Part shown: one piece after another, positions 40,899 through 53,339 of the stretch
Numbering within the stretch: position 1 is the first letter of the stretch
Layout of the letters: every line of letters begins with the position of its first letter
Source: Mercurialis annua
Taxonomy: Eukaryota > Streptophyta > Magnoliopsida > Malpighiales > Euphorbiaceae
Reading direction: 5' to 3'
Length of the DNA: 64,000 bases
NCBI RefSeq assembly: GCF_937616625.2
Contig: NC_065575.1
Coordinates: 32,859,001-32,923,000, forward strand
Notes under the pieces: model-generated
The model's database searches: none
Told to the model about the DNA's origin: nothing
Seen by the model: the letters and a program-made list of their open reading frames with translations, nothing else
Translations under genes and position numbers: made by a program

Positions 40899-43800
40899 TT
40901 AACTTAGAGACTCGAAAGGGTCTTGATTTAACCCCAGTTGATGGTAATTCATGTAATCAATTCCATTTAACCTTACACAACATAAGATCTGCTCTGGTAA
41001 TTCTTCGGCTTTATTCCCCTGTTTATATCATAAGAGCGGGTAATAAATTAATATCAGAATACAAATATGTTTCACTTGCTTTTTTCTTGAAAACAAAAAT
41101 AGAAATTATATTATAAGAAATTGATCATCCTTGCCTGTATAGTGAGGCCAACATCCAAAACACAAATTTTGAGTCTGTCCAGAAATGCTTCAAAACCTTT
41201 TCTAGAAATGTAACTGAATCTATGCATGTCTATGTCGATCTCCAAGTAATTTTCTCCCTGTAACAAAACCAATACACATTATCAAATTGCGGTCGTATTA
41301 TCAAATTAGTTTGCATAAGCGCATAGCAACGGAAAATCACTGCCTGGCAAGAGAGAAGAAAACCTTACCAAGTAAAATTCGTGCTGAGGGCGTGACAGAA
41401 CAGGTTTCTCATTGTAAGCCTGCATAAGCTTCCTCTCTGCGGAACTTAAATGAAGATCTTCTACATTTACAACGCGGCCCAATATCTTCAACCTTTCTCT
41501 AAAGGGTACAACAGTATCTACAGCGAATCCCTTCACTTTTTCAACTTCATCGTCAATCAACCTCTGTTCAGAATTAGTGGTTAATTCAGTAAAGCATTAT
41601 TCATTTAACTTGATAAATAAATCTCTCCGGAACAAATTCCAGGATAAATTATGGTAGCAGCAGTAGAATTGAAAGGCTTATAATGATATCTTCAAATGTA
41701 TCGCATGCAACTATAATTGAAAAGGAGATCCTTCTTACTCTAATACTTTCTAGAAAGTGGGGCGGGAGCTCTTTTAAATAACTGTCGGAAAGCTTAAAGT
41801 ACAATACAAAACTCATTCCTTCTCCATCAATTTCGCTCTGGAAAAGTCCAGCATTATACAATGGAATCTGCACAACAAACAGAAGTGCAACTCAGTCAAA
41901 ATGTCAAAAAGCGATACTTTCAATCTGATTCAAGTAATTGTTTGGAAAATCCTAAATAGTCACACATACATGTATGAACCATTTAAAAAGTAAGAATACC
42001 TGAACATTTACAACAAGAATAGTTGGGAGCTTTTCGGAAGAGTTAATTACAGGGAGCTCAACGAACCGAGCAATATGATTAATTTTCTTTGGAGATAAGA
42101 ATACATCAACTCCAAACGGATAATATGCAGCACAATTAGAAGCCAACTCCTTCTTCTTGTCCCTGCCATACAAAATACATGAGCAACTATAAATCTCTTT
42201 TGTGAGGAGACAGCTATATCACATCTATGTTTTTGCATGCAATCCGTTGGTGCAAATTGACCATAGATGCATTAAATATGTTATTTTCAAAATAGACAAA
42301 GTGGTTTGCATATAAAACTGGCCAATTAAATTCCATTTTCTTGCTATCTTACTTGAAATATTGCGGTCCCCGAACTTTGAAACTCCCCGGTTCTATATGT
42401 GACCAACAATCAAGCATTTTCTTTTCCAATGGGCAAAACGGTACTTGGGAACCAGCTATTGGTCTCTGAAGAATCGGCTTTGATGAAACTGAAACCATAA
42501 ATGAGGAAGAAAACAATTAAGAGCTCATCTGGAGTATTAATACCAATTTAGTGATTTATGAAGAATACAAGAACTTCCTAGGTATTAAAACAAAGTAACA
42601 ACCATATATAATATATGAGCGCAGGTATGTGTTTGTGTACAGAAGGGCCAAATGGAACATGTATGATATGTTAATATCAGTAACTTTCAGGCAGCTATAC
42701 GGCCTTACTAGAACATGAACAACTTTGTAATCTAAATAACGCAGCTAGTTAAGGCGACTTAACTAATACAAAGATAAAGGCATTACTAGAACATGAACAA
42801 CTTGTAATCTAAATAATGCAGCTAGCTAAGGTGACTTAACTAATACAAAGAAAAACAAGAGAGACTGACGAAGCATTATAATGCAATCTTGAACTATATT
42901 GATGCTTGCATTTACAAAACGTTGTTTATTCTAAGTTTTATGAATCAAACTGTCTTCAAGGAAGCTATAGAGCAAATATTGCTAGGTAATCAGCCTACAA
43001 GCTTCGGTCTCTACAGATAAGGAATAGATTAAAAAGGTAACTGTATCCATAAAATTTATATTTCCAAAGTTGAGAATAAACGACTTACAGAGAGAATTAT
43101 TTGCATGCCCTTCTTTCCATCTGAAAGAGAGTTTTAGGGCAGCCTTCTTCCTCGAATTTGGTGGACTAGAGCTTAACGATCTCCTCTTTTCAACTTGTGG
43201 AACAGCCGAAGCAAGACAAGGCAAACAGTTCCCCGGACTAATTCCACAATTTTCTAACAACCCTTCTTCCTTACCAGAAATTTCATCTGTCGAGGATGCA
43301 ATTTCATCAAGGTATACAGGTTGCTTTGCTTCATTTAAAGGTCCCTCGTATTTTGAAAGGGAAGCCTCACTCACAGAGTTCCGAGCTGAGTTTCCTGTGG
43401 AAAGATCCCCTGCCTTACTCATATGATCACTTTGCCCAAATACCGTACTATCAGGAACACTTTCATAATCTTCTTCACAATCTGACTCGAATATTGCAAC
43501 CGAGTCAAACCAGGCCTCCTCTATACTTCCTACTGCAGTTGTAGCATAAACAAGTCAGGTAAATAACACAAGAAACATATTGTACAGCTAGAATTCATTC
43601 CACGACAACGACGAAGACCAATGTAATGTCGACATAAACGGAGAAGTTTTAAGGAACCAAATGGTATAAGTTTTGTATGAAGAATGTTTTGGACAAGGCA
43701 TTGTTATCTAAAAATAGAAATGTACTCAAATTGCCACAAACATAAGCTGTCAAAAGCTCATCTTTCTCAAGTTACACCTCAGAGAACCAAAGAAAGCACA

Positions 43801-44530
43801 ATTATATCTGTAAATTACCATAAAAATGGAATTTGAAACCCTGTAAATGATGTATAATCATCTTCAATAGTGGGAAAAACACAAAAAAAATAAGAACTCA
43901 GATCCCAATCTCCAAATCCCAGAAATCAACATTTTCTAGTACTTTCAACACAAGAATAGGTAAGCACATAAGCAGTAGAGATTGATCTGCCAAATAAACT
44001 GATTTCAAAGTACAAATTCTCTCCATAAACGTAATAATTTTGCAATTTACTTTAGCATACAAGTACAGCTTAATGAAAATGACTAAAAAAATTAAAAGAA
44101 ATAGAAGAGCCAACTTTTAAACAAAGATCAGAACATGAAGTACCAATCAAAATCTGACATGCAAACCATCAAATTTACCAACAACAAATTTATCAACTTT
44201 ATTTAAAAAAAAAGACCACCTAACCCACATTTCATGCAAACAAACTAATCATAGAACTCCTAATTCAGAACCCAGAAACAAAAAAACAAAACCAAAATCA
44301 AAAACCATCTAATCTAAAAACCACCCATCAAAGAAATCAGACAAAATTTGATTGAAACCTGGGAAAGTTGGGTTAGAAAAGGTGGAAAAATGATCAGGTT
44401 GATCATCAGATAATCTTGAGGAAAGAACTCTTCTTTTGATGCCCTTCTTCTTCTTCCTCAATTTCTTTTTGGAAGACCTGCTTAATCTGCCCCCTACACA
44501 TCCCTGTGGCGTTGATACACAGCCCCCCAT
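40899..44530 (-). CDS. EDR2-like DUF1336 domain protein (CW14-type)
   Basis: Eight exons on the minus strand join in frame: 44530-44359, 43532-43089, 42488-42353, 42162-42000, 41867-41739, 41563-41369, 41257-41135 and 41018-40899, predicted 493 aa. The protein starts [16 protein letters not shown], with a likely N-myristoylation glycine and nearby cysteines, then a lysine/arginine-rich stretch, which suggests membrane attachment. [17 protein letters not shown] opens exon 2. The DUF1336 / EDR2 C-terminal domain runs from about residue 234 ([18 protein letters not shown]) through [33 protein letters not shown] and [17 protein letters not shown]. Family function is poorly known; EDR2 itself binds lipid and restrains defence responses. 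Intron 7 uses a GC donor (CAG|GCAAGG); the others are GT-AG. Without that intron the protein would end ARMINFL and lose the conserved tail. Confidence 0.9.
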
Positions 44531-44694
44531 TAATTTAATATGCACGAAACCAACATTAATTCCCAAAAAACAGAGCCAAAAGCCAAGTCCTGTGTTTAGA
44601 TAAATAATAGAAGAACAAGAAAAACAATAACAACTACTTGAGAAGCTAATGAACACCCACAACAACAACAACAACTACCATTTGTAGACTTTAT

Positions 44695-44706
44695 TTTATA
44701 TATATT
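44695..44706 (-). promoter_or_regulatory. Possible TATA box of the DUF1336 gene
   Basis: On the minus strand the sequence reads ATATATATAAAATAAAG about 165 bp before the ATG at 44530. A GTTGTTGTTGTTGTTG simple repeat lies in the presumed 5' UTR (44660-44675). Confidence 0.45.
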
Positions 44707-44975
44707 TTTTGATGATTTCTCAACAAAATAAAAGATTCATTTCATTCATAAAGCCAAGCCATAAATAATGATGGTTTCTTCTTTTCCTGTTCCTTCTGTC
44801 AATTATAAAAAGTCAAACTTTTTTAAGTATTTACAAGTAATTTGTTTTTTTTTTTTTGAGAATTAGTATATCTATAAGTAATTAAACAAAGGTAGAACGG
44901 ACATTTATTAAATCTTCTTGTTATTATTAAATAGTCTGAAGTCCGTACATTTACACGAAATTTAATTAATAATTA

Positions 44976-45257
44976 CTCCCTCCATCCCAATAAAGTTGTC
45001 CACTTTGCTTTTATCACACAGTTTAAGAAAAGCAATTATTATTTATGAATTTTATAAAATTTCCCTGACTTTTTTTATCATACTCCTATTTAATATAGGG
45101 TCCACTTGCAATTCACTTTCAATTTACTCATTAGTGGATTTTAAATAGGGGTAATATAGAAAAATTGAGTGTAAAAGTTAATTACTTTTTGAAAGTGGAC
45201 AAGAGTTTTGGGACAAAAAAAATTTCAAAGTGGACAACTCTATTAGGACGGAGGGAG
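44976..45257. mobile_element. Stowaway-type (Tc1/mariner) MITE, 282 bp
   Basis: The ends are CTCCCTCCATCCCAATA and its inverted match TAGGACGGAGGGAG, flanked by TA on both sides (44974-44975 and 45258-45259). Arms are inverted copies (AAGTTGTCCACTTTG / CAAAGTGGACAACT). The terminal CTCCCTCCGTCC signature and TA target identify plant Stowaway elements. Confidence 0.93.
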
Positions 45258-45732
45258 TATAATTTTAAATAAATTTATAAAAATATTAGCTGAAATCTAA
45301 CATTTTGTAATATAGGATAGTAAATAAATAATTTAGTCAATTTAAAAAGCTAATAAAAATTACCTATTAATAATTTTTTTAAGAAATAAATTTTAGTGCT
45401 TTATTTAAATGTAAAATTAATTAATATTTTTGTTTCTATAAGAATTTTATTCAAGTTTAAAAAAACTAATGAAAATTATCAATTAATAAAAACCTCTAAA
45501 AATTAAATATGTATTTTATTTAAGTTGAGAACTCAAAAGATTTTTTATTTTGTCCTCTCAATAGTATATAAGTATATACATATAGATAGTTAGAAAAATG
45601 ATACCATTATATAATCATTCTAAATTTTTTATTTATATATATATATTTTTAGTTTATGTTTTAACTTTTGAAAAATTTATATCACATAAGTATTTTTAAC
45701 TAATTTCTTATCATCGATATGCATAAAAAATT
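45258..45732. other. AT-rich spacer
   Basis: Simple AT sequence including a short TATATATATAT tract near 45640. No gene seen. Confidence 0.6.
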
Positions 45733-46104
45733 GGATTAAATTCATATAAAATCACCATCTTTACATGTTTTTTTTCATTTTAATCACGTGCTTTAAAAAA
45801 TATCAAATAAAATCATAACCTTTCATTTTTTTGCAAATCTATCACCAATGTGAAAATCCGGTGTAAGTTTGTTAACTCGACAACCAGAATCAACAAGAAA
45901 AGAGTAAGAGGAATGTATTTTGTATGTTAATAGGGCATTAGTCAGATTAAAACATTTATTTGGGAGGAAAAAAACATCAAATTTTACTCGCCGATGATCG
46001 ATTTACAAAAAAATAAAAGGTGATGATTTTATTTGACACTTTTTAAAGGACGTGATTAAAATGAAAAAACGTATAAAGGTGGTGATTTTATATAAAATTA
46101 ACCC
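45733..46104. mobile_element. MULE-type MITE of about 372 bp
   Basis: Left end GGATTAAATTCATATAAAATCACC matches the inverted right end GGGTTAATTTTATATAAAATCACC (compared in parts), and the arms share CATTTTAATCACGT and ATCAAATAAAATCAT over about 100 bp. Flanking 9-mers are TAAAAAATT and TAAAAAATA, an 8 of 9 match, consistent with a decayed 9-bp target duplication. Confidence 0.8.
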
Positions 46105-46544
46105 TAAAAAATAAAAATAAATTGTATTTAAATTTTACTATCATATTAATAAAATAATAATAATAATTTTAATAAGTGATATATTTTTCTGCTGATTGAA
46201 AATTATGTTAGCAAAATTTATATTTATATTTAATTTTACTAATAATTTGATGGTTGGAAATGACAAAAATTACTCATTTTTATGCTTTTGAAAGTAATGT
46301 CAATTTTTAAGATATTAAAATTGGGACATTCAAATAGAATTTTTAAAATATTTATAATAATATATTATAGCAAATTTTATGTATGTATGTATGTATGTAT
46401 ATTTGTAGAATTACATATAGTTTTTATTTTAATAGTTTAAAACTATTAATTATATATATAAAATGGAAAATTATGAAACTAATCGCTTTAAAACAGTTTG
46501 ATTTAATAATTTTACTATTTATTTTATATTATGTTATTCATTAT
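46105..46544. other. AT-rich spacer with ATGT tetranucleotide repeat
   Basis: A GTATGTATGTATGTAT microsatellite lies at about 46380-46400. No gene supported. Confidence 0.6.
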
Positions 46545-46985
46545 TGTTGGATGCCGAATCCTATCAAAGCGCGACCTAGTGATTCAGTCAGATTACCAAA
46601 TTTACAAGGATTTTCGAAAATCCTTCCTATTTGGATACAAACTCAAACTTAGGAAGATAAACTATAATTTAGAAAGACGAGACTTCTTAGAAAGACGTTC
46701 CTAAATAGGACTCTTGTCTGAATAAGGAATCACACTTCTAATCAGGTCAACCATACTAAATAGGATTCACTTTCCTATTCTAAGACTACAAGGTATACAT
46801 TCAACTAATATATAAAGAGTCTGAGATATGCCTAAAAACACAATTACATTCATATACTCAAAACGCTGCTCAAAGCTCATTACTGACTTTTAGCATCGGA
46901 GAATTAATTAAACAACCACCATCAGGTTAGCTTCTACTCTATTTTGCAGGTTATAATCCACCGGATCAGAAGACAGACTCAATCA
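46545..46985 (+). mobile_element. Solo LTR of the Tat family, 441 bp
   Basis: It starts TGTTGGATGCCGAATCC and ends AGACAGACTCAATCA, flanked on both sides by ATTAT (46540-46544 and 46986-46990), a perfect 5-bp target duplication with no internal element. It shares the CGTTCCTAAATAGGACTC and TTAGCATCGGAGA blocks with the LTR at 11390-11984. A solo LTR forms by recombination between two LTRs of one insertion. Confidence 0.93.
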
Positions 46986-47451
46986 ATTATAAAAAAAATA
47001 TTATAATAATTTATTATTTAAATGTTGTATTATAATAGTTTAAAATCATGTTAAAAGTACTATAAAATTATCAAAGAAGTATACATTTATTTTGTTTATA
47101 AATTGATTTAAGATTGGGTGTATAAAAATAATATGAAATAAATCTATTAATAATTTTTTTTTAAATTCTAATATTAATTTTCAATATTTTATTGGTTAAA
47201 TAAATTTATACATTTGAATTTATTTTAATTTTAATTTTATAAATAAAATAAATTTTTTAATTATTTTGTTGTAAAAATAAAATAATAACTTTTAAAGTAT
47301 AACTGAAAGAAATTTACGAGTGTGTATTCAATTAAATGGTTGCTTCACGTCATATTAGCCAATGAGCATTTCTAATAAAAAGATTATTATTTATTTTTTT
47401 AATTATTAAAATTTTTATATGACTAAAGCATTATTGGTTTATTATATAAAA

Positions 47452-47720
47452 AATACTCTCTTCGTCTTAATAGACTTGAACATTTTGAAAAAAAATATTT
47501 TATCCTAAAATTCTTGTTCACTTCCAAAAAGTAACAACTTTTATATTTAATTTTCTTACATTACACCTATTTAAAAGCCACTAATGAATACATTGAAAGT
47601 AAATTATAAGCGAAGCCTATATTAAATAAGGATAATAATAAGAAAAGTAATTCTTTTTTTTTTACAAAATTTACAACAATAATTGTTTTTTTAAACTGTG
47701 TGATAAAAATAAAATGGACA
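47452..47720. mobile_element. Decayed second copy of the Stowaway-type MITE
   Basis: It begins TACTCTCTTCGTCTTAATAG and follows the reverse strand of the 44976-45257 element: TCCAAAAAGTAA, AAAGCCACTAATGA versus AAATCCACTAATGA, and AAACTGTGTGATAAAA. The right terminus is eroded. Confidence 0.75.
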
Positions 47721-47866
47721 ATTTTACTAACATCGTCTAATTTCCAAAATTTAATTAGTAGATTTGAATTAACATTGTAATTAATGTCTTAAAATAAGCA
47801 CTGTACTAGATAAAAAGATATAGGCAATTTAATTTGTGTTTATTGATTGTTGCTCATTGCGTAATA

Positions 47867-48298
47867 GCATTTCCAATAGTCTTTTTAAAATTGACAAATT
47901 CTTTAATTTAAAGAATTTTATCAATAAATTAAAATCAATGAACTCTCTAAAATTTAAATTTAAAGAAGAGAGTGAAAATGGCTCTTTACATGTGGAGAGC
48001 CATTTTCACTCTCTACTTCATTTTTAAAAAGATAAACTTTCAAATTTTAAAAGAAATTTGTAATATTTTTATTGAAATATAATATTTTATATTTTTTAAT
48101 TTAAAAACTGAATAAGTAAACCAATATTATTAATATTTTCTATTTTTTAATATTATTTATAAAAATAAAAATAAAATAAAGAGTTATTATTAGATATTCT
48201 ATTGTAATAAATTTAAATATATTACTTATATATTAAAGATGCTTTTTATTTTACTAAATATGTTCTTTAAAATAAATAGCACCATTGGAGATGCTCTA
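47867..48298. mobile_element. MITE with GAGCATCTCCAAT-type ends and an internal perfect hairpin
   Basis: The left end reads AGCATTTCCAATAG and the inverted right end AGCATCTCCAATGG, a signature seen in many plant MITEs. Inside, arms 47967-47985 and 47996-48014 form a perfect 19-bp stem (AGAGAGTGAAAATGGCTCT) with a 10-nt loop. Target duplication was not resolved. Confidence 0.6.
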
Positions 48299-48768
48299 AG
48301 CGCACTAATGTGGCAGATAGGACCTACCTCTATCATTACGAGTCTCCAGCCACTTGGCTGGCTACAATTAGCTGATTAAAAAGATTTAATTGAGTTCGTG
48401 GATTTGCTTCTACGGAGCGTGTGGTTGTTTTTGGTTTTTATTTAGGAAAATTGCTGCTGCTCATATTTTAAAGCACTTTTAAAAATTACATCATACTAGA
48501 TTTTTTGATATTTAAATTTTGTACATAAGCTTTGTGAAAAAATTTCAATATTAAAGATGATATGAATGTTTATTTTTTCTATTCTTTTACCAAGCATATA
48601 ATATTATTAAGAAAAAACCGTCAGAATATATTGTAGGTCAATTTTTAAAATAAAAATATTATTAAACAAAATACTTGACATACTAAAAGAAACACTATTA
48701 ACCGTATTAGAAAACAATATTAAACATAATATTTATGTTTATTTTATTTATTTATTTACTTTTATACT

Positions 48769-49282
48769 TGATGGAGTCCGTTTTTTTGGCGGGTTTACTA
48801 GCAAAATAGAGGTTGGAATGCTGATCGACAGTGGTTGTCCGACGAGCACTCTGATACTTAAGTCAGTAATTGAGTGTTGATGATAGCTTAAGATCTTTTA
48901 GACTAATCTAATAAATTCCTTTTTATAATTATAAGGCGATGCCATACCTAACAACGGCCAACTAGGATTAGAAATCCTATAATTGATGTAGTTCGAGTAG
49001 GATTCTCCAAAATGTCTTCTCGATATTTTAAGTCTTTTAGATGGTATTAGAATCTTCTATATTAATGTAGAATTGAATTCAAACAAGGAGTCTGAGTTTG
49101 AATAAGATAAGATCTTATCTGATATATGTTAATTATTCGGAGTGATGCTCTTTCCTAATCCTATGGTGCTCGGTCTTGGTCAGCAGATCCTAAGTGGCTC
49201 GCTTCTAACATGAAGATCCTTCGAGATTCAGTTATTCACTTAATCGTTAAGTTGATCTTCTATGATGGGGTTCAGATATACA
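48769..49282 (-). repeat. 3' LTR of the minus-strand Tat-lineage element
   Basis: The lower edge, TGATGGAGTCCG, matches the inverted end of the 11984 LTR (TGATGGAGTCTTCC), followed by aligned GACAGTGGTTGTCCGA and ACTCTGATACTTAAGTCAG. The upper edge (GGGGTTCAGATATACA at 49282) is a weaker match to TGTTGGATGCCGAATCC inverted. About 514 bp. Confidence 0.65.
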
Positions 49283-50759
49283 AATATAGTACTTGAATAA
49301 ATGGGTTAGCCATTATTCTTTTCTTTATTTGGTGAAGTTTTTACTATGGGAAAGCCATTTATCATGGCGAAGCCTTTGTTTGTTATCACTTGTTCAATTT
49401 TGAGTGTAATTTCATTCTGCGTGTCATTTTACGTTGACATGTTCTTTCATCGTGGTGTTTAGATGTTCTTACACATGTGAGTTATGTTTTGCCATTTGGA
49501 GCGCGTGGAAGCGTGTTGCTTTAAAGTCAATGCCCTATCGTTTCAATATTTTCCGATCTATCTAGTCATCTCTTTGAGTTTATAATTCACATTTGATTTT
49601 TGATAGCGGATTTATGATTGTCTTCTCTTTTCAAGGTGAGACTTCTCATTTATCCCATCTCTCCCTTCCTTAGTTTATGTCAACCGTTTTTCCTCATTGT
49701 TGAATATTTCACAATTCTTCACCTTCTTCTTTTTGCTTTCGTCTTTATAATTTCTCATTACTGCCATTGTCATTTTCTTGAATCTCTTTCTCTTGTTTGA
49801 AGTTTTCTTTCATTCAAGATTCCTCGTTTTTGTGTCGCTTTGTATCTTGTCTTCGATCCATTAAATCTCCTGACCAGGTATTTGGTTTGCAATTGATTCT
49901 GCGAGATTCATACTGAAACCCTCAGCGGATGGGGGGGGGAGGAGAGAAAGGAGAACCCTAATTCAAATCTTAAAATTCCTCATTAGGGAACAACTGTAAG
50001 ATTAGTTTGCCGCTTTCTTTCATAACAGAGCCGTTATTCCCGGCTGGCATAGAAGTCTCTCGCACGCAAGGGGATTTGCTTTAGTTTTTAAAAACTGTTC
50101 TTTGTTATTCTTCATTGTCCTTCGTTTTTGAAAACTATTTTCTGTTATTCTTCATTATTCATCTTTGTGGCTTTTCAATTTTGTTTCATTTTGGTTTTTC
50201 AAATTTACATAAGTTTTTGTTTATGTTGTATTCCCCCCCCCCCCCCCCAAATCATATAATAGTATATGGGCTTCGGAAAGCCATAGATGATATGGAGGAA
50301 ACCGCATGCATTCTCTCCATGGAAAACTTTAGAGTTATATATTCTAAATAAAGCTTTCCTATAGGGTATAATATTAGGAGATCCAATAGAATTTTTTTGT
50401 CTCATCACAGTCCTCCATCTAGGGACTTGATCATTTTTTTTAAGAACATTTCATAACAGGGTTATGATTCCCTATATAATTCCTTATTGCATAAGCATCT
50501 CTTTAGGATTCTAGTATGTTTTATTAATGCCTGTAGGCATCGAGGGAGAACCTCTTTGCTTAATGTTTCTATGCATTTTCACTTATTTAGTAAGAAGAAA
50601 GCTGAGCTCCTTGTGTAGTCTAGTGGTAGATCATGGCGATCTCTTTTCACAAAACCTTCCTCTTTTTTGAAAAAGTGAAAAGAAAGTATTTCCTTATACA
50701 CCACGAGTTTCTTTTAAAAACTTTTATAGCGGCTGAAACTATTTGAAAGTTCACAAAAA
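49283..50759. other. Non-coding or decayed region between LTR and antisense ORF
   Basis: A G-run at about 49930-49938 and an uninterrupted run of C at about 50232-50248 stand out. Short frames show no recognisable domain. The 5' part of the antisense ORF should lie here but is not recognisable. Confidence 0.45.
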
Positions 50760-52027
50760 ACTAGTCACTTTATTTTATGACGAAACCAATTATGCTACTG
50801 GTTTGATGCTTGAGTGCCAAACGGAGAAGCTTTTTGCGATTGTATTGATCAACACGTATCTTAGGCATTAGGAGTTACCTGTTGAAGATCCCCCACGAGA
50901 ACTTTCATACCTTTCTTATGAAGATCTTGATGAAGGTGCTTTTCTAACGTCTTTTATTTTTCTTTGTTATTTCTAGGATGACAACTAAACTTGACACTTT
51001 GCTTACTGTTTTTGAAGTGGATATGTGAAAGCTTACGAGCGAAGCCCAAAGTGCTTTGGAGGATCAAGACTTGCCTGCTGTTGAGCGTCAAGATCCTTCT
51101 TCTCTTGGGAACATGATGTTTTAAAAGATGTTGAAGATATTAGACCTACAATTTCATATATTCCTAGTGTTAGTGTGCGTCGACCAGCTTAAGATGAGGG
51201 TGAAAATCCTCCCCCAATACAAATGCAAGAAGAGTTTGGCGAAGAAAGCTAGGGGTAAAGGCCCTTACTTGGAAGGCATGCCGAACCTCCTGGAGTGGAT
51301 TAAACAATAATATCCTCCCCTACTCACAAATTATGATGTTTTGAGAGGGTTTAAAAATGGATTGACGAGTCCTAAGGGTTTAAAAATCCTCAAAAACAAA
51401 AAGGATGAGGTTCTTCTCAACGTTGCTTGCTTAAATAGTCTCCCTATATATATTTTCCTTTTCATTATTTTCCTTCCAATTTCTTTTACTTCGAAATTGT
51501 CTAACTTGTTTTTCGTTCAGTCGTTTTTAGCAATCCTTATAACGGAGAAATATCATAGTGTTGCTGCTCTTGATTTAAAAAAGAAAAAGAGGCTTCTAAA
51601 AGAATCCTATAGAGAGAGAGAGAGAGAGCAAAGCTAGAGAAGTATTTCATCGAGCATACTCAAATTTTCTCCAAGCTCAAAGCAGTAGAAGCTGAGAGGA
51701 AGATTCAGTTCCAACATGTTAAGGCTCGTTCTAAGACTTTAATAAAGGAAGTTGAAGACTTGATTTATTCTAGCTCAAAACAATTATCTCAAAAGGGATA
51801 AGTTTAGGGCTAAGGTGGAGAAGTTCAATATCCAACTTTTAGATACCAATTCTTTCTTTTCGTCGATGATTTTTGAATATCGATTGGCTATTAGGCGAGT
51901 CATCAAGGAGAAGAATCATGACGTTGATCTCTTAAGTGTTGAACTGTTAAATCTCAAGGATTTAGCTGACATTATTATAAAGAAACAACAAAAGGGTAAG
52001 GATGATGTGATTGCTAAGGCAAAGTAA
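50760..52027 (+). pseudogene. Degenerate Tat-lineage antisense ORF
   Basis: The stretch ELPVEDPPRELSYLSYEDLDEG near 50872-50935 is followed by a pyrimidine-rich 41-nt segment and then TAG|GATGACAACTAAACTTGACAC, which parallels TAG|GATGTCGACTTCTCTTGAACA of the 9574-10071 ORF. The derived MTTKLDTLLTVFEVDM resembles MSTSLEHLLDNFHVDM. Further on, 51815-52027 encodes a lysine/leucine-rich probable coiled coil (LLSVELLNLKDLADIIIKKQ). Stops and frameshifts are frequent. An (AG)n tract lies at 51610-51627. Confidence 0.6.
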
Positions 52028-52292
52028 AAAGTTGTTTTTTCTTCAAATTCTCAGCAGTTTATCTTTTATTTTGTTCTTATTTTTTAATAAAACATGTTAT
52101 TCTTAGTAGTTTATCTTTTATTTTGTTTTTATTTTTATAATCAAGCAGGACTACTCATGAATGTCTTTATATATTTCTCTCCAATAATTTTTTTTCTTTT
52201 CATATTCTCGTTTTATCTTATTTTTGTTTGCTTTTGGTTTTTTAGAGTTAATTTAAACTCTATATTATTATGAACTTCACTTTATCCTCTTA
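52028..52292. other. Tat spacer left of the CACTA element
   Basis: T-rich non-coding sequence with a direct repeat of about 45 bp (TTTATCTTTTATTTTGTT twice, near 52060 and 52107). Part of the repeated Tat spacer. Confidence 0.5.
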
Positions 52293-53336
52293 CACTACTA
52301 GAAAATAGTCGATTTGCAAATCCGTCGCTAAAATCAATTTTTGCGACGGATTTAGCGACGGATTTTGAATCCGTCGCTAAATCCTAAAGAAAATTGGCGG
52401 GCCGCCAATTTTGTTTTTCACTTTTAGCGACGAAATACCACATCCGTCGCTAAATGTCTACTTTTAGCGACGGATTACTAAATCCGTCGCTAAAAGTATT
52501 ATTAATATTAAAAAAATTATAATTAAAAAATATATTTGTTAAAACAAATATTTATTAATAAAAACAATTTATTAAAAAACTATTTATTATAATTATTTAT
52601 TAATAAAATAATTATTTATTTAAAAATAATTATTTATTTATTATAATTATTTATTTATTATAATTATTTATTTAAAAATAATTAATTATTTATTTTAATT
52701 ATTTATTAATAGTAATTATTTATTTAAAAATAATTATTTATAACAAAATTATTATGTTAGAATGTGGGAGTAAAGTGTAATAGTAATAATTTATTGTTTT
52801 TATTTAAAATAATTATTAAAAATAATTTATTTTATTTAAAAATAATTAGTATGAAATAATAATTATTTTATATAATACGGGAGTAAATTGCGGGAGTACC
52901 TTTTGTTATATTTAAATATAATATACATTGATATAAAATAAGAATCTGAGCTGGATAAACTTGAGTCACGCGCGGGGGAACTACAAAGTTAAAGAGGAGT
53001 GGATGGGAGTAATGTGAAGGATGGGTGACCTACTGGAAAGTTGAAAAATTTGCGATATTTGCGGGTCAGTGCGGGTGTGTGTTGTATAGCCGGTGGGTGT
53101 GTGACGGTGGTTGACCGTTTAAATAATATTTCATTTTACGATTTTAATTAAAAAATAATTTTTTTTTATTTTTAAAAATTTGCGACGGATTTAAATCCGT
53201 CGCAAAATCCGTCGTAAAAAAAATTTATTCGGTCGCTGCAAAATTGGCGACCGGATATTTAGCAACGGACGTTGTCCGTCGCTAAACTCGTTTAGCGACG
53301 GAAAATCCGTCGCTAAATGGCTGTTTTTTAGTAGTG
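52293..53336. mobile_element. Complete non-autonomous CACTA element, 1044 bp
   Basis: It begins CACTACTAGAAAA and ends TTTTTTAGTAGTG, flanked by TTA on both sides (52290-52292 and 53337-53339), the 3-bp target duplication of CACTA elements. Subterminal regions hold many inverted copies of TTTAGCGACGGATT. The interior is extremely AT-rich and has no ORF, so transposase must come from another copy. Confidence 0.93.
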
Positions 53337-53339
53337 TTA

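Noticed and set aside
43070..43544. Plus-strand ORFs opposite the DUF1336 gene
   Set aside because: Antisense shadows of exon 2, whose minus-strand frame joins correctly with its neighbours.
50606..50660. tRNA-like sequence (TAGTCTAGTGGTAGATC resembling an A box)
   Set aside because: No B box, no acceptor stem and no cloverleaf could be found downstream.
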